From Stenotrophomonas raiganjensis (SeqCode) (GTDB lineage: Bacteria; Pseudomonadota; Gammaproteobacteria; Xanthomonadales; Xanthomonadaceae), in assembly GCF_030658505.1 (NCBI RefSeq), contig NZ_JAUTXR010000104.1:1-54941 (forward strand): a stretch of DNA of 54,941 bases, in the 5' to 3' direction. The first letter of the stretch is position 1, and each line of letters starts with the position of its first letter. Of this stretch, positions 1-8,746 are shown in pieces. Made by a program: the position numbers and the translations under genes. The notes under the pieces were generated by a model that was not told the origin of the DNA, ran no database searches, and saw nothing but the letters and a program-made list of their open reading frames with translations.

Positions 1-121
1 GCACATCCGCGGCTTCGGCCACGTCAAGGAAGCCCACTTCGAACAGGCCAAGGCACGCGAGGCTGCCCTGCTGGCGCAGTGGCGCAACCCGAAGGCACTG
101 CATATCGTGCAGGTGGCTTGA
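1..121 (+). CDS. C-terminal fragment of an oxidoreductase, possibly indolepyruvate ferredoxin oxidoreductase
   Basis: Only the last 39 codons are present; the frame starts at base 2 and ends with TGA at 119-121. The fragment opens with HIRGFGHVKEAH and runs into an Ala/Glu/Gln-rich helix. From memory, an 'IRGFGHVK' segment occurs near the C-terminus of the large single-chain indolepyruvate ferredoxin oxidoreductases (thiamine-diphosphate and Fe-S enzymes that decarboxylate aryl pyruvates). That resemblance is the only basis for the name. The upstream part lies outside the window, so domains and start cannot be checked. Confidence 0.5.
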   Translation, partial: HIRGFGHVKEAHFEQAKAREAALLAQWRNPKALHIVQVA

Positions 122-126
122 ACGGA

Positions 127-187
127 GTGCCGGCCGCTGGCCGGCATCCATCCTGGCAATCGATTGCCGGCCAACGGCCGGCACTAC
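127..187. repeat. Pair of convergent SMAG/REP-type hairpins
   Basis: Bases 127-146 carry GTGCCGGCCGCTGGCCGGCA, and 165-187 carry the reverse complement of a GTAG-headed unit (GTAG TGCCGGCC GTT GGCCGGCA). Each folds into a GC-rich hairpin and the two face each other, as in the dimeric GTAG repeats known from S. maltophilia (SMAG). They sit between two convergent genes. Confidence 0.8.
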
Positions 188-194
188 CGGCGTT

Positions 195-809
195 CTACCC
201 CAACCGCCACAGCAGCAGGCGGTTGTTGGCCGGCATTGCTAGATCCCCCAACCGGGTGAACCCGTTGTCGCCCGCCAGCGCCTGCACCGCTTCGCTTTCG
301 CGGATGCCGCTGCGCGGGTCGCGCGCCTTCAGCCAGGCATCGAACTGCGCGTTGCTGTCGCTGGTGTAGCGGCCGCCATAGTTGAACGGGCCATACACCG
401 CCAGCAGCGCGCCATGCCGCAGCACCGACGGCAACGCGGCGAACAGTGCCTGCACGTGTTGCCAGCTCATGATATGCAGCGTGTTGGCGCTGAATGCGGC
501 GTCGAACGTGCTGCGTTCGGGCAGCGTCAGGCCCGGCGCAGGTGGCAGTTCCACCTGCAGCACCACCGGCTGCAGCAGGTTCAGCAGTGCTGCCTCGGCG
601 CGCCACGCTTCGATGCCGGGCAGGTGATCCGGGTGATCGCTGGGCTGCCAGCGCAACCAGGGCCAGCGCTCGGCGAAGAAGGCCGCATGCTGGCCGGTGC
701 CGCTGCCGATCTCCAGCACCCGGTGGCGGTCGCCCATCCACGGGTCGAGTGCGGTGGCGATCGGTTCGCGGTTGCGCTCGCAGGCTTCTGAATACGGCTT
801 GCTCGACAT
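195..809 (-). CDS. DUF938-family class I SAM-dependent methyltransferase
   Basis: The 204-residue protein is a complete small methyltransferase. Residues about 31-40 (VLEIGSGTGQHA) form the glycine-rich SAM-binding motif I. An acidic stretch follows, then SANTLHIMSW in the position of motif IV. The N-terminal 'KPYSEACERNREPI' and the 'YGPFNYGG' segment are typical of the DUF938 family, whose substrate is unknown. ATG start at 807-809. It is transcribed alone, toward the SMAG hairpins. Family call is confident; the reaction beyond SAM-dependent methyl transfer is not known. Confidence 0.85.
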   Translation of the reverse strand: MSSKPYSEACERNREPIATALDPWMGDRHRVLEIGSGTGQHAAFFAERWPWLRWQPSDHPDHLPGIEAWRAEAALLNLLQPVVLQVELPPAPGLTLPERSTFDAAFSANTLHIMSWQHVQALFAALPSVLRHGALLAVYGPFNYGGRYTSDSNAQFDAWLKARDPRSGIRESEAVQALAGDNGFTRLGDLAMPANNRLLLWRLG

Positions 810-864
810 CAGGACGGTGTCCAGGCGGGGTCGGCCCCATTGTGCACGAGGGGGTGTTGCTCGC

Positions 865-1040
865 CAGGGCTGCGCCCTGCACCCGTAGAAGCAACGGCAA
901 AGGCCGAAGCAACGTCAAAAGCGGACTTCCGGTGGGATGGCGGGGTGGATCCGGTTGCGGGGGACGCTGCAAGTACGTCCATGTAAGCTCGGTCGCCGCA
1001 TCCATGCGGCTCACGCCCCCACAACCGGACCCACCCCGCC
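865..1040. repeat. Long palindromic repeat, copy A (variable-arm element)
   Basis: Arms 939-963 and 1016-1040 are 25 bases each and complementary except for two positions. Between them is a core (GACGCTGCAAGTACGTCC, then TCGGTCGCCGCATCCATGCG) shared with copy C. Upstream at 865-880 is the GCAGGGCTGCGCCCTGC-like hairpin, followed by AGCAACGGCAAA-like short units that recur beside copies B, E and F. It lies in the 673-base gap 810-1482. Confidence 0.8.
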
Positions 1041-1080
1041 TTCGACAGACTTCCGCGATCTGCCGGAACGGCGTACGGCC

Positions 1081-1163
1081 TTGGTGGGTGCCGACCGTTG
1101 GTCGGCACGGATGAGTTCATTCGATATCTGACAGATGTGTCGACCAAGGTCGACACCCACCAA
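1081..1163. repeat. Double-hairpin repeat (two palindromes inside closing arms)
   Basis: Closing arms TTGGTGGGTG (1081-1090) and CACCCACCAA (1154-1163) are exact complements. Inside and overlapping their ends are two perfect 9-bp hairpins, GTGCCGACC/GGTCGGCAC (1088-1108) and GTGTCGACC/GGTCGACAC (1137-1156). The same architecture recurs at 43801-43861, and a partial version lies near 54579-54619. Confidence 0.75.
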
Positions 1164-1190
1164 CAGCCACCGGCCAGCTGTCAGAGGTGG

Positions 1191-1360
1191 GGCGGTGTGG
1201 GTGGGCAGGACCGTTGGCGCCATGGATGGCGCCATCGAGCTCCCATGGATGGGTTAACGGCGTGTCCTGCCCACCCACACCGCCCCGCCATCCCTCAGCA
1301 AGGCCGCTGTTGCTGTGGCTGTTGCTCCGGCTCTGAGCAGGTGCAGGGCGCAGCCCTGCC
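1191..1360. repeat. Long palindromic repeat, copy B (inverted orientation)
   Basis: Arms 1191-1211 and 1264-1284 are 21 bases and perfectly complementary, but their sequence differs from the arms of copy A. The core, read on the minus strand, has the GACACGCCGTTAACCCATCC / GGCGCCATCCATGGCGCC pattern related to the other copies. The GCAGGGCGCAGCCCTGC hairpin module follows at 1343-1359. The remaining bases to 1482 show no gene. Confidence 0.75.
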
Positions 1361-1482
1361 GAAACCCTCCCAACCATGACTGCAGTCACTTGTCCCCACG
1401 CCCCGCGCTGGCGAAAGTCGAGGAGTTGACGTGATCGGTCCGGCCCATTGCCAACCGCACGCAAGCGAGAGAGAGAAACGCT

Positions 1483-3114
1483 GTGCAACGACGTGAGTTC
1501 CTGGCTTTTTCCGGTCTGGGCCTGGCGGGCCTGCTGCTGCCGCATTCCCGTGCCATCGCCGCCGAGCAGCTGCTGGCGCCGGTCGATACCGCCCAGCGCC
1601 GGCGCCTGGCCGAGGTCGCCCTGGCCACCGCGCGCAGTGCCAGGGCCAGCTACTGCGATGTCCGCATCGGCCGCTACCTCAACCAGTCGGTGATCACCCG
1701 CGAGCACCAGGTCGGCAATGTGACCAACCGAGAATCGTCCGGCGTGGGCGTCCGGGTGATCGTCAACGGCGCCTGGGGCTTTGCTGCCACCCACCAGCAG
1801 ACCGAGGCCGCGGTGCGCGCTGCGGTCGAGCAGGCGGCGGCAATCGCCCGCGCCAACGCCGGCATCCAGACCCGGCCGGTGCAGCTGGCGCCGACGCCCT
1901 CGGTGGGTGAGGTGCGCTGGCAGACCCCGGTCCGCAGGAACGCGATGGCGGTGCCGATCCAGGACAAGGTCGAGCTACTGCTGGCGCTCAACGCCGCGGC
2001 GCTGAATGCGGGTGCCGATTACATCAATTCCACCCTGTTCCTGGTCAACGAGCAGAAGTACTTTGCCTCCAGCGACGGCTCGTTCATCGACCAGGACATC
2101 CACCGCATCTGGCTGCCGTTCACCGCTACCGCCATCGACAAGGCCAGCGGCAGGTTCCGCACCCGCGCCGGCCTGTCCTCGCCGATGGGCATGGGCTACG
2201 AGTTCCTCGATGGCGATGCGCGCGGCAAGGTGCAGCTACCGGGTGGCATCACCGCTTACCGCGACTCCTACGACCCGGTCGAAGATGCCATCGCCGCCGC
2301 CCGCCACGCGCGCGAGAAGCTGAAGGCGCCCTCGGTGAAGCCCGGCAAGTACGACCTGGTGCTGGACCCGTCCAACCTGTTCCTGACCATCCACGAGAAC
2401 GTCGGCCACCCGCTGGAGCTGGACCGCGTGCTTGGCTACGAAGCCAACTACGCCGGCACCAGCTTCGCCACGCTGGACAAGCGCGACGCCGGCTTCCGCT
2501 GGGGCAGCGACATCGTCACCTTCTTCGCCGACAAGACCCAGCCGGGCAGCCTCGGTGCGGTCGGCTACGACGACGAAGGGGTGAAGACCCAGCGTTGGGA
2601 CCTGGTGCGCGACGGCATCCTGGTCGATTACCAGGCCACCCGCGATGAAGCCCACATCCTCGGCCGCGATGCGTCGCATGGCTGCAGCTATGCCGACTCC
2701 TGGTCCAGCGTGCAGTTCCAGCGCATGGCCAATGTCTCGCTGGCACCGGGCAAGCAGCCGCTCAGCGTCGAGGACATGATCAAGGACGTGGAGAACGGCA
2801 TCTACATCCACGGCCGCGGTTCCTATTCGATCGACCAGCAGCGCTACAACGCGCAGTTCGGCGGCCAGCTGTACTACCAGATCAAGGACGGAAAGATCGC
2901 CGGCATGGTCGAGGACGCGGCCTACCAGATCCGAACACCGGAGTTCTGGAACGCCTGTACCGCCATCTGCGACGAGCGCGATTTCCGCCTCGGCGGTTCC
3001 TTCTTCGACGGCAAGGGCCAGCCCGGCCAGGTCTCGGCGGTCTCGCACGGTTCGTCCACCACCCGCTTCAACGGCATCAACATCATCAACACCGCGCGCA
3101 GTCTCGGCGCTTGA
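1483..3114 (+). CDS. TldD-family metalloprotease with Tat-type signal (first of tandem pair)
   Basis: 543 residues, GTG start. The N-terminus (QRREFLAFSG, a hydrophobic run, then AIAAEQ) looks like a twin-arginine signal with an AxA cleavage site. Residues 304-309 (HENVGH) are the HExxxH zinc motif of the TldD catalytic subunit, followed by LELDRVLGYEANYAGTSFA. TldD/TldE complexes are known to degrade or trim unfolded peptides, including microcin precursors and CcdA. E. coli TldD is cytoplasmic, so an export signal is unusual. It is the first gene of a nine-gene operon, 30 bases ahead of its paralogue. Family call is strong; natural substrate unknown. Confidence 0.88.
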   Translation: MQRREFLAFSGLGLAGLLLPHSRAIAAEQLLAPVDTAQRRRLAEVALATARSARASYCDVRIGRYLNQSVITREHQVGNVTNRESSGVGVRVIVNGAWGFAATHQQTEAAVRAAVEQAAAIARANAGIQTRPVQLAPTPSVGEVRWQTPVRRNAMAVPIQDKVELLLALNAAALNAGADYINSTLFLVNEQKYFASSDGSFIDQDIHRIWLPFTATAIDKASGRFRTRAGLSSPMGMGYEFLDGDARGKVQLPGGITAYRDSYDPVEDAIAAARHAREKLKAPSVKPGKYDLVLDPSNLFLTIHENVGHPLELDRVLGYEANYAGTSFATLDKRDAGFRWGSDIVTFFADKTQPGSLGAVGYDDEGVKTQRWDLVRDGILVDYQATRDEAHILGRDASHGCSYADSWSSVQFQRMANVSLAPGKQPLSVEDMIKDVENGIYIHGRGSYSIDQQRYNAQFGGQLYYQIKDGKIAGMVEDAAYQIRTPEFWNACTAICDERDFRLGGSFFDGKGQPGQVSAVSHGSSTTRFNGINIINTARSLGA

Positions 3115-3144
3115 GCCACCCATCCTTCGACATGGAGAGCAGCC

Positions 3145-4779
3145 TTGCAAAGACGTGACTTCCTGGCCCTGACCGGGCTTACCGCGGGCGGGCTGATCGT
3201 GCCCTCCTTCTTCGGCAAGGCGATTGCCGCCGAACAGCTGCAGAGCACGCTGGACCTGGGGCTGAAGAAGCGCCTGGCCGATGCGGCGCTGGCCGCCGCC
3301 CGCCAGGCCGGCGCCACCTACTGCGACGTGCGCATCGGCCGGTACCTGCGGCAGTTCGTGATCACCCGCGAAGACAAAGTGCAGAACGTGGTGAACACCG
3401 AGTCCACCGGCGTCGGCATCCGCGTGATCGTCAATGGTGCGTGGGGCTTTGCCGCCACCAATGCGCTGAGCACTGCCGATGTGGCCAGGGCCGCGCAGCA
3501 GGCGGCGGCGATCGCCAAGGCCAACGCTGGCGTGCAGACCGCACCAGTACAGCTGGCCAAGGCACCGGGCGTGGGCGAAGTGAGCTGGCGCACGCCGATC
3601 CGCAAGAACGCGATGGACGTGCCGATCAAGGAAAAAGTCGATCTGCTGCTGGACGTGAACGCCGCTGCGATGGGCGCCGGCGCCAGTTTCGTCAACTCGA
3701 TGCTGTTCCTGGTGAACGAGCAGAAGTACTTCGCCTCCACCGATGGCTCCTACATCGACCAGGACGTGCATCGCATCTGGGCGCCGATGACGGTCACCGC
3801 CATCGACAAGTCCAGCGGCAAGTTCCGCACCCGCGAGGGCCTGTCCTCGCCGATGGGGCTGGGCTACGAGTACCTGGACGGCGCCGCCGCCGGCAAGGTG
3901 GTCAGCCCGAACGGCGTGGTCAACTACAGCACCTCCTACGACATGAAGGAGGACGCCATCGCCGCCGCCAGGCAGGCGCAGGAGAAGCTGAAGGCACCGT
4001 CGGTGAAACCGGGCAAGTACGATCTGGTACTCGACCCGTCGCACACCTGGCTGACTATCCACGAGTCGATCGGCCACCCGCTGGAACTGGACCGCGTGCT
4101 CGGCTACGAAGCCAACTACGCCGGCACCAGCTTCGCCACCCTGGACAAGCGCGAACAGCACTTCCAGTACGGCAGCGAGCTGGTCAACATCTTCGCCGAC
4201 AAGACCCAGCCGGGCAGCCTCGGCGCGGTCGCGTACGACGACGAAGGCGTGAAGTGCAAGCGCTGGGACCTGATCAGCAACGGCAAGCTGGTGGACTACC
4301 AGACCATCCGCGACCAGGCCCACATCCTCGGCAAGACCGAGTCCGACGGCTGCTGCTATGCCGACTCGTGGTCCAGCGTGCAGTTCCAGCGCATGGCCAA
4401 CGTGTCGATGGCCCCGGGCAAGAAGCCGCTGAGCGTGCCGGACCTGATCAAGGACGTGGAGAACGGCATCTACATCATCGGTGACGGTTCGTTCTCGATC
4501 GACCAGCAGCGCTACAACGCCCAGTTCGGCGGCCAGCTGTTCTACGAGATCAAGAACGGCCAGATCACCCGCATGCTGGAAGACGTGGCCTACCAGATCC
4601 GCACGCCGGAGTTCTGGAACGCCTGCACCGCCGTGGCCGACGAGCGTGACTACCGCCTGGGCGGTTCGTTCTTCGACGGCAAGGGCCAGCCGGGCCAGGT
4701 CTCGGCGGTCTCGCACGGTTCGTCCACCGCGCGCTTCAACGGCATCAACGTCATCAACACCGCACGCAGCCTCGGCTGA
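3145..4779 (+). CDS. TldD-family metalloprotease with Tat-type signal (second of tandem pair)
   Basis: 544 residues, TTG start with GGAGAG upstream. It is a close paralogue of the preceding protein along its whole length: same QRRDFLALTG Tat-like start, HESIGH zinc motif at about 306-311, and nearly identical C-terminus ending in GINVINTARSLG. The pair looks like an old tandem duplication with both copies keeping the metal ligands. Since TldD works with a TldE partner, two TldDs beside one TldE-like gene suggests alternative complexes or divided substrates; that is inference. Confidence 0.88.
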   Translation: MQRRDFLALTGLTAGGLIVPSFFGKAIAAEQLQSTLDLGLKKRLADAALAAARQAGATYCDVRIGRYLRQFVITREDKVQNVVNTESTGVGIRVIVNGAWGFAATNALSTADVARAAQQAAAIAKANAGVQTAPVQLAKAPGVGEVSWRTPIRKNAMDVPIKEKVDLLLDVNAAAMGAGASFVNSMLFLVNEQKYFASTDGSYIDQDVHRIWAPMTVTAIDKSSGKFRTREGLSSPMGLGYEYLDGAAAGKVVSPNGVVNYSTSYDMKEDAIAAARQAQEKLKAPSVKPGKYDLVLDPSHTWLTIHESIGHPLELDRVLGYEANYAGTSFATLDKREQHFQYGSELVNIFADKTQPGSLGAVAYDDEGVKCKRWDLISNGKLVDYQTIRDQAHILGKTESDGCCYADSWSSVQFQRMANVSMAPGKKPLSVPDLIKDVENGIYIIGDGSFSIDQQRYNAQFGGQLFYEIKNGQITRMLEDVAYQIRTPEFWNACTAVADERDYRLGGSFFDGKGQPGQVSAVSHGSSTARFNGINVINTARSLG

Positions 4780-4800
4780 TCGGTCAGGAGCCCTTACACC

Positions 4801-6135
4801 ATGAGTATCTTCACCGAAGCCCAGGCCAAGGCCATCCTCGACAAGGTCATCGCCCTGTCCAAGGCCGACGAGTGCACCGCCGTGCTGGCCGGCGCGATCA
4901 GCGGCAACATCCGCTTCGCACTGAACAACGTTTCCACCAGCGGGATTGTCGACAACACCGAACTGGCGGTCACTGTCGCCTTCGGCAAGCGCGTCGGCAC
5001 CGCCTCGATCAACGAGTTCGACGATGCCGCGCTGGAACGCGTGGTGCGCCGTGCCGAAGACCTGGCCCGCCTGGCCCCGGAGAATCCGGAGTTCATGCCG
5101 GCCATCGGCAAGCAGAGCTACCGTGCCAGCCCGACCTTCAGCGAATCCACTGCCGCGATCGATCCGGCCTTCCGTGCCAAGGTCGCCGCCGATTCGATCG
5201 CACCGTGCCGCGGCCACGGCCTGATCGCCGCCGGCTTCCTCGAGGATGGCCAGGGCTTCCAGGCCACCGCCAACAGCAACGGCAACTTCGCCTACCAGCG
5301 CACCACCAACTTCGATTACACCTGCACCGTGCGCACCGAAGATGGCCGCGGTTCGGGCTGGGTCGGCCGCAACCTGAAGGACGCGGCGGACTTCAAGGCC
5401 GACCAGGACATCCGCATCGCCATGCGCAAGGCCACCGAATCGGCCGAGGCCAAGGCGCTGGAGCCGGGCAAGTACACGGTGATCCTGGAGCCCGCCGCGG
5501 CTGCGGGCCTGATCAGCTTCATGATGAACTTCTTCAGCGCACGCTCGGCCGATGAAGGGCGCAGCTTCCTGTCGAAGAAGGGTGGTGGCAACAAGCTGGG
5601 CGAGCAGGTCTACGACCCGCGCGTGACCATGATCGCCGACCCGTGGCATCCGGAGGCGCCGGTGCTGCCGTGGGACAACGAGGGCATGCCGCGCGAGCGC
5701 ATGGCGATCATCGAGAACGGCAAGATCGCCAACCTGGACTACTCGCGCTTCTGGGCACAGAAGCAGGGCAAGACCGCCAAGGCCACGCCGGGCAACCTGC
5801 TGATGAGCGGTGGCGACAAGAGCACCGCCGAGCTGGTGCGTGGCACCCAGAAGGGCATCCTGGTCACCCGCACCTGGTACATCCGCATGGTCGATCCGCA
5901 GACCGTGCTGCTGACCGGCCTGACCCGCGACGGCACCTTCTACATCGAGAACGGCCAGATCAAGCACCCGGTGAAGAACTTCCGCTTCAACGAGTCGCCG
6001 GTGATCATGCTCAACAACATCGAAGAGCTGGGCAAGCCGGTGCGCGTGGCCGGCGATGAATCCAGCTACGTGATGATGATCCCGCCGATGAAACTGCGCG
6101 ATTTCACCTTCACCTCGCTGTCCGACGCGGTCTGA
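4801..6135 (+). CDS. TldE/PmbA-like subunit (non-catalytic partner of TldD)
   Basis: 444 residues, ATG start. It matches the PmbA/TldE fold: an N-terminal alpha/beta domain, a central EPAAAAGLISFMMNFFSARSADEG segment, and a C-terminal beta domain. It has no HExxxH motif. Known TldD2-TldE2 enzymes use the TldE subunit to shape the closed chamber. No signal peptide is visible, unlike its two neighbours. If the complex is exported, this subunit might travel folded with a Tat-tagged TldD (inference). Its stop overlaps the next start by one base (TGATG). Confidence 0.85.
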   Translation: MSIFTEAQAKAILDKVIALSKADECTAVLAGAISGNIRFALNNVSTSGIVDNTELAVTVAFGKRVGTASINEFDDAALERVVRRAEDLARLAPENPEFMPAIGKQSYRASPTFSESTAAIDPAFRAKVAADSIAPCRGHGLIAAGFLEDGQGFQATANSNGNFAYQRTTNFDYTCTVRTEDGRGSGWVGRNLKDAADFKADQDIRIAMRKATESAEAKALEPGKYTVILEPAAAAGLISFMMNFFSARSADEGRSFLSKKGGGNKLGEQVYDPRVTMIADPWHPEAPVLPWDNEGMPRERMAIIENGKIANLDYSRFWAQKQGKTAKATPGNLLMSGGDKSTAELVRGTQKGILVTRTWYIRMVDPQTVLLTGLTRDGTFYIENGQIKHPVKNFRFNESPVIMLNNIEELGKPVRVAGDESSYVMMIPPMKLRDFTFTSLSDAV

Positions 6136-6842
6136 TGGATCGCCGGGCCTGCCTGCGCTGGTTGGCCGCTGCCGCTTCGGCGGCGGCGCTGCCGGCCTGG
6201 GCACAGGCAGGCCCGCGCAGTTCGCGCTACGACTTCTGGTTCACCCGCCTGCAGTACGACTCCGGCGACTGGGACGTGGACGCGCGCATGCCGTCCAACC
6301 TGATCACCTCGCTGATCGACTACACCTCGCTGCGGGTGGACCCGCAGGAACACGTGGTGGCGCTGGCCGACCCGCGCATGCTGGAAGCACCGTTCTGCTA
6401 CCTGGCGGGGCACACGCTGGTGGAGTTCAACGCCGCCGAGCGGCAGAACTTCGTGCGCTACGTGCGCAATGGTGGCTTCGTCTTCGTCGACGACTGCAAC
6501 CATGACATCGATGGCCTGTTCGCTACCTCGTTCGAAGCACAGATGGGTCGCCTGTTCGGTCCGAAGGCATTGCAGAAGCTGCCCAACAGCCACGCGCTGT
6601 ACCGCAGCTTCTTCCGCTTCCCGGACGGTCCGCCCGCCACCAGCTTCGAACTCAACGGCTGGGGCGACGACCTGGTGCACGACTACCTGAAGGGCATCGA
6701 GGTCGATGGCCGGCTGGGCCTGCTCTACAGCAACAAGGACTACGGCTGCGAGTGGGACTACGACTGGCGCAACAAGCGCTTCCTGGCCGAAGACAACACC
6801 CGCTTCGGCGTCAACATCGTGATGTACGCGTTGAACAATTGA
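6135..6842 (+). CDS. DUF4159-domain protein with Tat-like signal
   Basis: 235 residues. The N-terminus MDRRACLRWLAAAASAA...AWAQA is a Tat-like signal with an AxA site. The rest (FWFTRLQYDSGDWD, NFVRYVRNGGFVFVDDCNHD, and a tail ending in FGVNIVMYALNN) fits DUF4159, a fold related to glutamine-amidotransferase-like domains and often encoded beside MoxR and DUF58 genes. No catalytic residues can be assigned. It is translationally coupled to the TldE-like gene and 16 bases ahead of the MoxR gene, implying a role at the envelope with these products. Confidence 0.8.
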   Translation: MDRRACLRWLAAAASAAALPAWAQAGPRSSRYDFWFTRLQYDSGDWDVDARMPSNLITSLIDYTSLRVDPQEHVVALADPRMLEAPFCYLAGHTLVEFNAAERQNFVRYVRNGGFVFVDDCNHDIDGLFATSFEAQMGRLFGPKALQKLPNSHALYRSFFRFPDGPPATSFELNGWGDDLVHDYLKGIEVDGRLGLLYSNKDYGCEWDYDWRNKRFLAEDNTRFGVNIVMYALNN

Positions 6843-6858
6843 TAGGACCTGCACGCCC

Positions 6859-7842
6859 ATGACCAGCCCCGACCTCGATTCCCTGCTGCCGCGCCTGGAT
6901 GAGCTGCGCGCTGCGCTCGCACGCGCGGTGGTGGGCCAGCACAGCGTGGTCGAGCAGCTGCTGATCGGCCTGCTGGCCGGCGGCCACTGCCTGCTGGAGG
7001 GTGCGCCCGGGCTCGGCAAGACCCTGCTGGTGCGCTCGCTCGGCCAGGCCCTGGAGCTGCAGTTCCGGCGCGTGCAGTTCACCCCCGACCTGATGCCCAG
7101 CGACATCCTCGGCACCGAGCTGCTGGAGGAAGACCACGGCACCGGCCATCGCCACTTCCGCTTCCAGCAGGGCCCGATCTTCACCCACCTGCTGCTGGCC
7201 GACGAACTCAACCGCACCCCGCCCAAGACCCAGGCCGCACTGCTGGAAGCGATGCAGGAACGCACGGTCAGCTACGCGGGCACCACCTACCCGTTGCCCG
7301 CGCCGTTCTTCGTGCTGGCCACTCAGAACCCGATCGAACAGGCCGGTACCTACCCGCTGCCGGAAGCACAGCTGGACCGTTTCCTGCTGCACGTGCTGGT
7401 GGATTACCCCAGCGAGGACGAGGAGCGGCAGATCCTGGAGCAGACCACCGGCGGCACCCCTGCAGGCGTGCCGAAGGTGATGGATGCCGAAGCGGTGATC
7501 GCCCTGCAGGCGGCAGTGCGCCAGGTGCATGTCAGCCCCGATGTGCTGGCCTGGATCACCCGCCTGGTGCGTGCCAGCCGGCCGGGCGACGGCGCACCGG
7601 CGGCCATCAACCAGTGGGTGAAGTGGGGCGCCGGCCCGCGCGCCGGGCAGTCGCTGGTGCTTGCGGCGAAGGCGCGCGCGTTGCTGCAGGGCCGCTTCGC
7701 CGCCACCCGCGAGGACGTGCAGGCACTGGCCGCGCCAGTGATGCGTCATCGCCTGCTGCTGTCGTTCGCCGCCGAGGCCGAGCAGAAACGCGCCGACGAC
7801 GTGGTCGCCGCCCTGCTGCAGGCCGTGCCGTTCCCGGGTTGA
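6859..7842 (+). CDS. MoxR-family AAA+ ATPase
   Basis: 327 residues. Walker A GAPGLGKT is at 48-55, Walker B LLLADE at 111-116, followed by LNRTPPKTQAALLEAMQE. The sensor segment FVLATQNPIEQAGTYPLPEAQLDRFLL is diagnostic for AAA_3/MoxR. MoxR proteins act as chaperones that insert cofactors or assemble complexes, usually with a vWA-domain partner encoded nearby. No gene here carries an obvious vWA MIDAS motif, so the usual partner is either absent or replaced by the DUF58 protein. Embedded in the tldD operon. Confidence 0.93.
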   Translation: MTSPDLDSLLPRLDELRAALARAVVGQHSVVEQLLIGLLAGGHCLLEGAPGLGKTLLVRSLGQALELQFRRVQFTPDLMPSDILGTELLEEDHGTGHRHFRFQQGPIFTHLLLADELNRTPPKTQAALLEAMQERTVSYAGTTYPLPAPFFVLATQNPIEQAGTYPLPEAQLDRFLLHVLVDYPSEDEERQILEQTTGGTPAGVPKVMDAEAVIALQAAVRQVHVSPDVLAWITRLVRASRPGDGAPAAINQWVKWGAGPRAGQSLVLAAKARALLQGRFAATREDVQALAAPVMRHRLLLSFAAEAEQKRADDVVAALLQAVPFPG

Positions 7843-7849
7843 TCCGCGC

Positions 7850-8746
7850 GTGAACGCAGGTACGCCGCTGACGTTGCCACCGGAACTGCGCGCGCGCCTG
7901 CGCCTGCTGCGGCTGCGGCCGCGCCTGGCCAGTGGAGCCAGTGGCATCGGCCAGCACGCCAGCCGCAGCCGCGGTGCCGGCCTCGAATTCGCCCAGTACC
8001 GTGCCTACGAGCCCGGTGACGAGCTGCGCCAGATCGACTGGAAGCTGTACGCGCGTTCGGACCGCTTCTTCGTGCGCGAATCCGAGCGCGAAAGCCCGAT
8101 CGCGATCTGGCTGCTGCTCGATGCCACCGCTTCGGCCGGCCAGGCCGATCGCGCGGCACCGCAACGCACGCGCCTGGACCACATGCGCGGCGTGGCCGCC
8201 TGCCTGGTCGAACTGGCCCTGCAACAGGGTGATCGCTTCGGCCTGCTGGCGATCAGTGGCGACGGCCTGCAGCTGGTCCCCGCGGCGAATGGCGCGCGCC
8301 AGCGTGATCGCGTGCACCTGCACCTGCATGCCCTGCGGGCGCGCGGCGGCTGGCCTGTGGCCGATCGCCTGCGCCCACTGTGGGAACGCGTGCGTCCGGG
8401 CGACCTGTTGCTGGCGATCGGCGACGGCTTCGACGAGGCCGGTATTGTGCTGCTGGAGCAATTGGCCAGCGCGCGCCGCGAGGTGGCCCTGCTGCAGATC
8501 CTGACCGCCGACGAGCGCGACTTCCCGTTCGATGCTGGCCATCGCTTCCGCGACCCGGAGACCGGTGAGGAACTGCTGGGCGACGGTGCCGCGATCCGCG
8601 CCGACTACCTGCAGCGCTTCGCCGACGCACGCAGCGCGCTGCAGTCGCGGCTGCAGGCCAGCGGCATCGCCAGTGCCAGCGGCTGGCTCGATCAGCCGCT
8701 GGACCAGCCGTTGCAAGCGCTGTTCGGCCGTGGGGGCGGCGCATGA
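7850..8746 (+). CDS. DUF58-domain protein, MoxR partner
   Basis: 298 residues, GTG start eight bases after the MoxR stop. The signature EFAQYRAYEPGDELRQIDWKLYARSDRFFVRE identifies DUF58. A Rossmann-like region follows (IAIWLLLDATASAGQ, then LLAIGDGFDEAG), vWA-like in layout but without a clear DxSxS metal site. DUF58 genes accompany moxR genes widely and are thought to form part of the MoxR-dependent assembly. Its last four bases overlap the next start (ATGA). Confidence 0.9.
   Translation: MNAGTPLTLPPELRARLRLLRLRPRLASGASGIGQHASRSRGAGLEFAQYRAYEPGDELRQIDWKLYARSDRFFVRESERESPIAIWLLLDATASAGQADRAAPQRTRLDHMRGVAACLVELALQQGDRFGLLAISGDGLQLVPAANGARQRDRVHLHLHALRARGGWPVADRLRPLWERVRPGDLLLAIGDGFDEAGIVLLEQLASARREVALLQILTADERDFPFDAGHRFRDPETGEELLGDGAAIRADYLQRFADARSALQSRLQASGIASASGWLDQPLDQPLQALFGRGGGA

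Noticed and set aside
127..187. CRISPR-like repeats among the short palindromes
   Set aside because: Units are GTAG-headed hairpins occurring singly or as inverted pairs, without regular spacers or cas genes.
810..1482. Several overlapping ORFs of 60-225 codons across the repeat-filled gap
   Set aside because: They read through hairpin repeats; the same SAGLRPAP-like peptide appears wherever the GCAGGGC module occurs, so they reflect the repeat and not a gene.
1483..6135. Idea that the TldD/TldE operon matures the 37-residue peptide at 27270
   Set aside because: TldD/TldE can trim RiPPs, but the loci are over 20 kb apart and the operon has its own MoxR context; no sequence evidence links them.
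2236..6204. A 1322-codon open frame on the minus strand opposite the tldD/tldE genes
   Set aside because: It is the antisense shadow of three clear protease genes in GC-rich DNA; its translation is low-complexity His/Val/Gly-rich sequence without domains, and no RBS is present.
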